Source of the DNA: Pseudomonadota bacterium | GTDB lineage: Bacteria > Chloroflexota > Ktedonobacteria > Ktedonobacterales > JACDGC01 | DNA length: 12,371 nt | NCBI GenBank assembly: GCA_021323815.1 | Contig: JAJPKG010000434.1 | Coordinates: 1-12,371, forward strand | Direction: 5' to 3' | Shown: one piece after another, positions 1 through 5,073 of the stretch | How positions within the stretch are numbered: the stretch's first letter is position 1 | Layout: each line of letters opens with the position of its first letter | Position numbers and translations under genes: made by a program | Notes under the pieces: generated by a model | Databases searched by the model: none | Told to the model about the DNA's origin: nothing | The model's input: the letters and a program-made list of their open reading frames with translations, nothing else

Positions 1-1131
1 GCGCAAATTCATCGCCTTGAAGATGTTGGTTGTGAAATTGTGCGCGTGGCCGTGCCAGAGGAAGAAGATGCCCTCGCGATCAGCGAGATTAAAAAACGCA
101 TCCATATTCCCCTGGTGGCTGATATTCACTATAAACACGCTCTGGCGCTGGAAGCTATTCGGCAGGGAGTCGATTGCGTGCGCGTCAATCCTGGCAATCT
201 CATCAATGGCCGCAAATCGCTCGAAGAAATCGTGGCGCTTTGCAAGGAACGTGGCACCGCCATGCGCATCGGCGTCAACTCCGGCTCGATCGACGCGCTC
301 GACCAGCGTGGGCAAATGCAGCGCATCCAGGTCAGGCTGCGCGACGACGGCGTGCTGGAGCGCAGCGACCCGGCGCAGGCGCGCCGCCAGGAACGCGAAC
401 GGCTGGCCGAGCGCATGGTCAACAAGGCCCTCGAATACATTGGCTGGTGCGAGGAGATGGACTTCCACGAGATCAAAGTCTCGCTCAAATCATCCACGCC
501 GCTGACCGCCGTCGAAGCCTATCGCCGCTTCTCGGAGCGTTCTGACTATCCCCTGCACCTCGGCATCACCGAGGCAGGCACGCTCGTCACCGGCGCGGTC
601 AAATCCTCCGTTGGCCTGGGCCTGCTGCTGGCCGGCGGCATCGGCGACACCATCCGCGTCAGCCTGAGCGCGGAGCCGGAGGAGGAGATCCCGGTCGCCT
701 ACGAAATCCTGCGCTCGCTCGAACTGCGCAATCGCGGTGTGACCTTCGTCTCCTGCCCCTCCTGCGGCCGCGTCGAGATCGATGTGATCAGCGTCGCCAA
801 CGAGGTCGAAAAACGCCTCTCTAAAGTGGAGACTCCCATCCACGTCGCCGTGATGGGCTGCGTCGTCAACGGCCCCGGCGAATCGCGTGACGCCGACGTG
901 GGTCTGGCTGGCGGCAAAGGACGCGGCGTGATCTTCCGCAAAGGCGAAGTCATCAAGACCGTCCCGGAAGATCAGTTCCTCGATGCGGTGCTGAAAGAGG
1001 TCGCCAGCCTGCTCCCCGAAGCCGAGGCGAAGCTGGTCTATCCCGGCGAGGGCACGCTCGGCCCCGTCAGCGCGGGGCGCACGCGCAAGACCGGCTATAA
1101 AACGCTGCCGATGGCCCCAGGGGGCGACTGA
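1..1131 (+). CDS. ispG: 4-hydroxy-3-methylbut-2-en-1-yl diphosphate synthase, 5'-truncated by window edge
   Basis: This is IspG (GcpE), the [4Fe-4S] enzyme that converts MEcPP to HMBPP, the penultimate step of the non-mevalonate isoprenoid pathway. The frame is open from base 1, so the start codon lies outside the window; by comparison with family members about 40-45 N-terminal residues are missing. The visible part opens in the TIM barrel (IPLVADIHY, then VRVNPGNL near bases 175-200). The cluster ligands are all present: CxxC with cysteine codons at 754 and 763 (SCPSCGR), a third cysteine at 859 (MGCVVNGPGE) and the glutamate at 880. Spacings of 35 and 7 residues equal those of E. coli C270, C305 and E312, so the enzyme should be functional. 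The stop is TGA at 1129-1131. The reductant (flavodoxin or ferredoxin) cannot be told from here. No other isoprenoid gene is adjacent. Confidence 0.96.
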   Translation, partial: AQIHRLEDVGCEIVRVAVPEEEDALAISEIKKRIHIPLVADIHYKHALALEAIRQGVDCVRVNPGNLINGRKSLEEIVALCKERGTAMRIGVNSGSIDALDQRGQMQRIQVRLRDDGVLERSDPAQARRQERERLAERMVNKALEYIGWCEEMDFHEIKVSLKSSTPLTAVEAYRRFSERSDYPLHLGITEAGTLVTGAVKSSVGLGLLLAGGIGDTIRVSLSAEPEEEIPVAYEILRSLELRNRGVTFVSCPSCGRVEIDVISVANEVEKRLSKVETPIHVAVMGCVVNGPGESRDADVGLAGGKGRGVIFRKGEVIKTVPEDQFLDAVLKEVASLLPEAEAKLVYPGEGTLGPVSAGRTRKTGYKTLPMAPGGD

Positions 1132-1163
1132 TACAGTTTCACTTAATAGCGCGGACGCCGCGT

Positions 1164-1218
1164 GGCACGCACGCCGGGGGCTGACCCCCCCGGCTCGGAA
1201 AAGACGCCCTCTGGGCTG
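1164..1218 (-). repeat. Dispersed hairpin repeat, intergenic copy
   Basis: The minus strand of this segment matches plus-strand 6223-6278 inside mutL. From TCTTTTCC through the 3' end the two copies agree at 38 of 41 positions by hand alignment; the flank before it (CAGCCC then AGGG) is also shared with a one-base length difference. The core is a perfect 8-bp stem, GCCGGGGG at 1173-1180 with CCCCCGGC at 1187-1194 and a 6-base loop. A second small hairpin (GCCC-AGA-GGGC) lies beside it. The element sits between ispG and the DinB-like gene, where the hairpin might also end or stabilise ispG mRNA, although no T-run follows on the plus strand. Confidence 0.8.
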
Positions 1219-1273
1219 TGGTCAGGCTCAATTCTCAACCGGCATGAGCCGCCCGCTCTGCCAAGGAACGCCT

Positions 1274-1852
1274 ATGGATAGCTTGTGGCGCACGTTGTTG
1301 TGGAAACAGTTCGGCGCGGCCATTGACATGCTCGACAATGCCCTGGCGGCCTGCCCTGATGCCCTCTGGCACCAACCCGTCTGGGAAGACCCCTCAGCCC
1401 CGCAGCCGCGCGCGGAGTTCTGGTATGTTGCTTATCATGCGCTGTTCTGGCTCGACCTGTACCTTTACGGATCTGAGGAAGGATTCGCTCCCCCAGCGCC
1501 ATTCGCCCTGACGGAGCAAGATGACGCCAATGGCCCGCTACCTAACCAGGCATACTCGAAAGATGCGTTGCGCGGCTATCTGGCCGCGTTGCGCGGGAAA
1601 TGCCGCACCATCATCGCGGCGATGACCGACGAACAGGCGAGCCGCCCCGTCAACTTCCCCTGGATGCGCGAAGGCGATATCATCAGTTATGCTGAGTTGC
1701 AACTGTATAATATGCGCCATATCCAAGAACATGCCGCACAACTGAGCCTGCTGCTTGGCCGGCACGGCATTTCGGATGAGACGTTTGGCTGGGTGGTGCG
1801 CGCGAAGGAAGATCTCAGCGACGGCTACGTTGGCGGCGCGGAAGCCATATGA
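1274..1852 (+). CDS. DinB/YfiT-like four-helix metal-binding protein
   Basis: The protein has 192 residues when started at ATG 1274. That start is preferred over the in-frame ATG at 1244 because AAGGA lies at 1263-1267 with a 6-base gap. The sequence fits the DinB-like superfamily: a mostly helical protein of about 150-200 residues with a histidine triad that binds a divalent metal. Candidate ligands are H55 (YVAYHALFWLDLY) and H149/H153 (MRHIQEHAAQL), placed on the second and last long helices as in the family. Members include DNA-damage-inducible proteins of unknown activity and thiol transferases using bacillithiol or mycothiol, so the substrate cannot be assigned. The gene converges on the oxidoreductase at 1864 with only 11 bases between the stop codons and no visible terminator. 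Confidence 0.8.
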   Translation: MDSLWRTLLWKQFGAAIDMLDNALAACPDALWHQPVWEDPSAPQPRAEFWYVAYHALFWLDLYLYGSEEGFAPPAPFALTEQDDANGPLPNQAYSKDALRGYLAALRGKCRTIIAAMTDEQASRPVNFPWMREGDIISYAELQLYNMRHIQEHAAQLSLLLGRHGISDETFGWVVRAKEDLSDGYVGGAEAI

Positions 1853-1863
1853 GTTCCCGCATC

Positions 1864-2805
1864 CTATGGTTCCCCGACGACCAGCACCGCTTTGCCGGCG
1901 ACCTTGCGATCCAGCAACTGTTGCATGACCTCGGTGAATTGCACCCAGGGAGCTTCCAGGCCGATATGTGGGCGCAGCTTGCCCTGCGCCACCAGAATGC
2001 CCAGCCGCGCCAGGCCCATTGCGGCGGGCTGGCGCTTCACTTCATAGAACAGCACCAACCCATAGAGCGACGCGCCGCCGATGGAAAAGAAACTGCGTGG
2101 GTCGAAGGCGGTGGGATCGCGATCTGACGCGGCGAAATTGACCGCAACGCCGCCGGGAGCGAGCATCCCCAGCGCAGTGCCCAGCGTCGCGCCGCCGACG
2201 GCATCCACCACCAGATCAAACGGGGCGAACTCGCGCGCCGGTGTAGCATCATTGCCGGCCACCACCTCATCCGCGCCAACCTCGCGGGGCAGATCGGCTT
2301 TGGCGGGATCGCGTATCAGCGCCGTGACAACCGCGCCGCTGATCTTCGCCAGTTGCACGGCGAAATGCCCCACGCCGCCGGAAGCGCCCGTCACCAGCAC
2401 ATGTTTGCCCAGCAACGATCCGCCCTTTTCCACAGCATACAGCGCCGTCAGTCCCGCCACCGGCAAGGTCGCCGCCTGGGCAAAGGTGACGCTTTCCGGC
2501 AGCACCGCCAGCGCGTTCGTTGGCACGGCCACACGTTCCGCCCATGCGCCTGAGCCAACAAAGCCGACCACCCGCTCGCCCTGGTGTGGCCCTGAACCGT
2601 CTGCTGCGGCCTGAACGACCACGCCCGCCAGATCCCATCCCAGGCGCGTTCCTGCTTGCGCGCCAGCCACGCCACGCACCTCGCCCAAATTCAGCGAGAT
2701 CGCTTTGACCTGCACCAGCGCCTCAGAGGAGGCCGGCTGGGGATCAGGCACCTCTTTCATGACTAAGCGACCCGGCGCTTGCGGGTCCACCACCATCGCG
2801 CGCAT
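1864..2805 (-). CDS. Zinc-independent MDR-family quinone oxidoreductase (NADPH)
   Basis: This 313-residue protein belongs to the medium-chain dehydrogenase/reductase superfamily, quinone oxidoreductase branch. It has a GroES-like N-terminal domain (about 1-110), a Rossmann domain with the nucleotide-binding motif TGASGGVGHFAVQLAK from about residue 139, and a C-terminal return to the catalytic domain ending VLVVGEP. There is no GHE zinc motif and no cysteine, so it is not a zinc alcohol dehydrogenase; NADPH-dependent reduction of quinones or activated alkenes is the usual role of this branch. The ATG at 2805 is chosen over an in-frame ATG at 2829 because GAAAGGA lies about 8 bases upstream of 2805 and the sequence from MRAMVVDP matches a normal family N-terminus. 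It lies 72 bases downstream of the FAD reductase on the same strand and is probably co-transcribed. The true substrate is unknown. Confidence 0.87.
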   Translation of the reverse strand: MRAMVVDPQAPGRLVMKEVPDPQPASSEALVQVKAISLNLGEVRGVAGAQAGTRLGWDLAGVVVQAAADGSGPHQGERVVGFVGSGAWAERVAVPTNALAVLPESVTFAQAATLPVAGLTALYAVEKGGSLLGKHVLVTGASGGVGHFAVQLAKISGAVVTALIRDPAKADLPREVGADEVVAGNDATPAREFAPFDLVVDAVGGATLGTALGMLAPGGVAVNFAASDRDPTAFDPRSFFSIGGASLYGLVLFYEVKRQPAAMGLARLGILVAQGKLRPHIGLEAPWVQFTEVMQQLLDRKVAGKAVLVVGEP

Positions 2806-2851
2806 CGATCCAATCCTTTCTTCATCCAAATCTTCGCATCTCTTCGCCTGC

Positions 2852-2877
2852 TTCGCGACCTTCGCATCCCCGTCCTT
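2852..2877 (-). repeat. GCGAAG-type short repeat next to the reductase stop codon
   Basis: Read on the minus strand, this spacer starts directly after the TAA of the FAD reductase with AAGGACGGGG and continues with GCGAAG units. It closely matches the repeat that abuts the permease stop at 7888-7917 and the left end at 7754-7783. Weaker GCGAAG units continue to about 2830. The shared position, directly after a stop codon of a minus-strand gene, is striking. Confidence 0.65.
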
Positions 2878-4155
2878 TTAGCTGAACAATGAGCCGAGGT
2901 CTTGCGAGGCGTCGCTGAGATCGCCGGTCGGTTTGGCTTGTGCGGCGATGAGATCACGCAGGCGGTCCATCTCGGCGTCGTCGTTGACCATCAGCGCGGC
3001 GCGCAGCACACCGTCTTGCACATAGAGCGCGGTGAATTTCTTTGCTCCCATGTCGCCGCGCACCGTGATTTGCGCCTCGCTGGACGGATAGCCCAGCATG
3101 TTGAGCGAGAGATCGAATTGATCTGAGAAAAAATATGGCACATGACGATAGATTTCGTCGCCACCGGTCATGTTCGCTGCCGCCGTCTGCGCCGAGGCGA
3201 TGGCGTTATCCCAGTGCTCGAAATGCATGCGCCCGGCGATGGGATCAGGATATGCCGCCACATCGCCAGCGGCATAAACGCCCGCGGCATCGGTTTGCAG
3301 ATGGTCATTCACGACGATGCCGTGTTTCTCATCCACCGCCAGACCGGCGGAAGCGGCCAGTTCGGTGTTGAGCTGGATGCCCACGCCGACGATGGCGAGA
3401 TCGCACGGGATCTCCTCGGTCTGGCTGTAGTCATCGGCTCTGGCGATGCGCACGCTTCCCACGCCGCTATCTTTGTTTTCGGCAAAGCCCACCACGCTGT
3501 AGCCATAGCGCAGTGTCGCCCCGCGCTCGCTGAACTGCCGCTGGAAAAAATCCGAGATCTGCGGCGAGACCATCTGGGGCCAGGCGCGGGGCAGGGGTTC
3601 CACAATCGTCACCCGGCAGCCTTTTTGCAGCGCGCTGGCAGCGGTTTCCATCCCGATGAACCCTGAGCCGACCACCACCACGCGCTGCCCCGGTGCCAGC
3701 GCCTCGCGGATGGCATCCGCTTCGGCCAGCGTGCGCAGCACATGCACCCCCGGCAAATCCATCCCCGGCACCGAGAGCCGGCGCGGTCGCCCGCCCGTCG
3801 CCAGCAGCAGCTTGCCATAGCTGATCACCTGACCGTCATCCAGGCTCACCGTCTTGGCTTTTGCATCCACCTTCTGCGCCGTCACGCCGCGCAACACTTC
3901 CACATTGTTGGCATCGTACCATTCGTCCGGCTGCACATAGATGCCGCCCTGGCCATACACTCCCGCGTCGTTGATCTCGGCGTGCAGATATTCTTTCGAC
4001 AATGGCGGGCGATTATAGGGCATGGGCGTCTCACTGCCGACGATGAGAATCGTCCCCTGGCCGTCGCGCTGGCGAATCGCTTCCGCCGCCGTCGCGGCAG
4101 CCAGTCCCCCACCGATCAGCAGGTAATCTATCGTGCGTTCTGCTTGTGGTTGCAT
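2878..4155 (-). CDS. FAD-dependent NAD(P)H oxidoreductase, BphA4/AIF-type ferredoxin or rubredoxin reductase
   Basis: This 425-residue class-I pyridine nucleotide-disulfide-type flavoprotein has two Rossmann folds. The FAD-binding glycine motif is at residues 14-21 (IGGGLAAA), followed by the diagnostic NRPPLSK at 48-54. The NAD(P)H motif VVVVGSGFIGMETA lies near 157-170, and the second FAD contact GVYAAGDVAAY near 292-302. The C-terminal part (HWDNAIASAQTAAANM, then PYFFSDQFD) is the Reductase_C/AIF-like domain. No redox-active CxxxxC is present, so it is not a disulfide reductase; transfer of electrons from NAD(P)H to a ferredoxin, a rubredoxin or a quinone is expected. The ATG at 4155 is preceded by AGAAAGAAGA. 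No ferredoxin, Rieske or oxygenase gene is next to it, so the partner is unknown. The downstream neighbour is a quinone oxidoreductase-like gene, suggesting a shared redox role. Confidence 0.9.
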   Translation of the reverse strand: MQPQAERTIDYLLIGGGLAAATAAEAIRQRDGQGTILIVGSETPMPYNRPPLSKEYLHAEINDAGVYGQGGIYVQPDEWYDANNVEVLRGVTAQKVDAKAKTVSLDDGQVISYGKLLLATGGRPRRLSVPGMDLPGVHVLRTLAEADAIREALAPGQRVVVVGSGFIGMETAASALQKGCRVTIVEPLPRAWPQMVSPQISDFFQRQFSERGATLRYGYSVVGFAENKDSGVGSVRIARADDYSQTEEIPCDLAIVGVGIQLNTELAASAGLAVDEKHGIVVNDHLQTDAAGVYAAGDVAAYPDPIAGRMHFEHWDNAIASAQTAAANMTGGDEIYRHVPYFFSDQFDLSLNMLGYPSSEAQITVRGDMGAKKFTALYVQDGVLRAALMVNDDAEMDRLRDLIAAQAKPTGDLSDASQDLGSLFS

Positions 4156-4188
4156 CGGTCATTCTTCTTTCTGTGTGGGTGAAAGCGC

Positions 4189-4249
4189 GGGCAGTTGATG
4201 ATGTTGTCGAACAGAGCGTGGCCCGCCTGCGCGGGTTGGAGAGCTGCCC
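4189..4249 (-). promoter_or_regulatory. Nested inverted repeats in the leader of the FAD reductase
   Basis: Outer arms are GGGCAG at 4189-4194 and CTGCCC at 4244-4249; inside is CCCGC at 4222-4226 with GCGGG at 4231-4235 and a 4-base loop. The structure lies between the candidate promoter (4275-4304) and the ATG at 4155, so it would be transcribed as leader RNA. Its function is unknown and chance is possible at this GC content. Confidence 0.3.
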
Positions 4250-4274
4250 TGCACGTGAAGCCGTTCTCTGATGA

Positions 4275-4304
4275 ATAGTACAAGAAGGAATGACGCGAAG
4301 ACAA
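4275..4304 (-). promoter_or_regulatory. Candidate sigma-70-type promoter of the FAD reductase unit
   Basis: On the minus strand TTGTCT (4299-4304) is followed after 18 bases by TACTAT (4275-4280); each matches four of six consensus bases. It would give a leader of about 110 bases before the ATG at 4155. This is a weak call from pattern only. Confidence 0.3.
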
Positions 4305-4353
4305 CCTCTGCCGTTGGTTGATCATGCCGGAAGCATCAGCGGCGAAAGAATGA

Positions 4354-4359
4354 TATACT
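4354..4359 (+). promoter_or_regulatory. Candidate -10 box for the toxin-antitoxin cassette
   Basis: TATACT (five of six consensus bases) lies 34 bases before the antitoxin ATG at 4394. No good -35 hexamer is seen at 16-19 bases upstream, which would fit a regulated promoter. With no other promoter visible up to 5074, it may also drive mutL. Confidence 0.4.
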
Positions 4360-4393
4360 ATTGGTTAAGGCACATCATGATGGAGGTTCATTT

Positions 4394-4642
4394 ATGGCAA
4401 CACCTACAGTTGAGCAAGTGCTAAATACCGCGCGTCAACTTTCGCCAGAGGAATTTGCCGAGTTGATGGAACTGTTAGAAGTTGAACAAAAGATTCGGGG
4501 GGCACAGCAGCCAGAGGGTAGTCCTCTGTTAGCAATTGTGGGCGCATGGGCTGACATGGGAGACGAAGCGATCGATGCTTTCGATGAAGAGATTAGGCGT
4601 TTACGTTCTGAGCCTGCGCGAGAAGTAGATTTGGAGGCATGA
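4394..4642 (+). CDS. Probable VapB-like antitoxin
   Basis: This 82-residue acidic, helical protein is encoded directly upstream of a PIN-domain toxin. The ATG at 4394 has GGAGG at 4382-4386 with a 7-base gap, which is better than the in-frame ATG at 4361. The N-terminal half (VEQVLNTARQLSPEEFAELMELL) forms helices with no recognisable AbrB, ribbon-helix-helix or Phd fold. The C-terminal half (GAWADMGDEAIDAFDEEIRRLR) resembles the toxin-binding tail of VapB-type antitoxins, in which a GxW motif is followed by an acidic helix. The stop TGA at 4640-4642 directly touches the toxin GTG at 4643, indicating translational coupling. Its role is inferred from position and tail motif. G+C is clearly lower than in the surrounding genes. 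Confidence 0.7.
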   Translation: MATPTVEQVLNTARQLSPEEFAELMELLEVEQKIRGAQQPEGSPLLAIVGAWADMGDEAIDAFDEEIRRLRSEPAREVDLEA

Positions 4643-5056
4643 GTGTTGAAGTATTTGCTTGATACGAACATTATCAGCAACTTGATTCGCCCTCAACCTT
4701 CGCCTATCCTTCTCAAACATATCGCAGATACTCCGGCTACGGAGTACGCTATCTGGGCAATTACGCTCGGAGAATTGGTATTTGGTGCATTGCGTGCGCC
4801 GGAAACGCAACAAAAATATCTTGTACCCATCAATCAAATAACTAAGGGAATTAAGGTGCTTCCTTATGATGAGAAAGCGGCACGTCGTTATGCTGAAATA
4901 CAGGCAGATTTGACGCGAAGTGGAAAATCAATTGGATATGCTGATATGCAAATCGCAGGCATCGCTTTAGCAAGGAAACTCATTTTTGTGACCCATAATG
5001 TTCGTCATTTTGCGCGTATCCCTCACTTGACCATTGAAAATTGGATTGATGAATAG
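4643..5056 (+). CDS. vapC: PIN-domain ribonuclease toxin, VapC family
   Basis: The protein has 137 residues, the usual VapC length. PIN-domain acidic positions are visible: D7 in LLDTNIIS, E44 in TLGELVFGAL, D101 in IGYADMQIAG, and the fourth position in VTHNVRHF around N119. The C-terminus PHLTIENW is typical of the family, in which a strand containing 'xxENW' closes the fold. VapC toxins are Mg-dependent ribonucleases that cut tRNA or rRNA and are held inactive by the cognate antitoxin. The start is GTG at 4643, with GGAGG at 4633-4637 and a 5-base gap; TTG at 4646 is an alternative. Four hand-counted lines of this gene give about 43% G+C, against about two thirds in mutL, so the cassette was probably acquired by transfer. 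The RNA target cannot be predicted. Confidence 0.92.
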   Translation: MLKYLLDTNIISNLIRPQPSPILLKHIADTPATEYAIWAITLGELVFGALRAPETQQKYLVPINQITKGIKVLPYDEKAARRYAEIQADLTRSGKSIGYADMQIAGIALARKLIFVTHNVRHFARIPHLTIENWIDE

Positions 5057-5073
5057 AAGCGAGAGGCGGCAGC

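Noticed and set aside
1244..1273. Upstream ATG 1244 as start of the DinB-like gene
   Set aside because: No ribosome-binding site; ATG 1274 has AAGGA at proper spacing.
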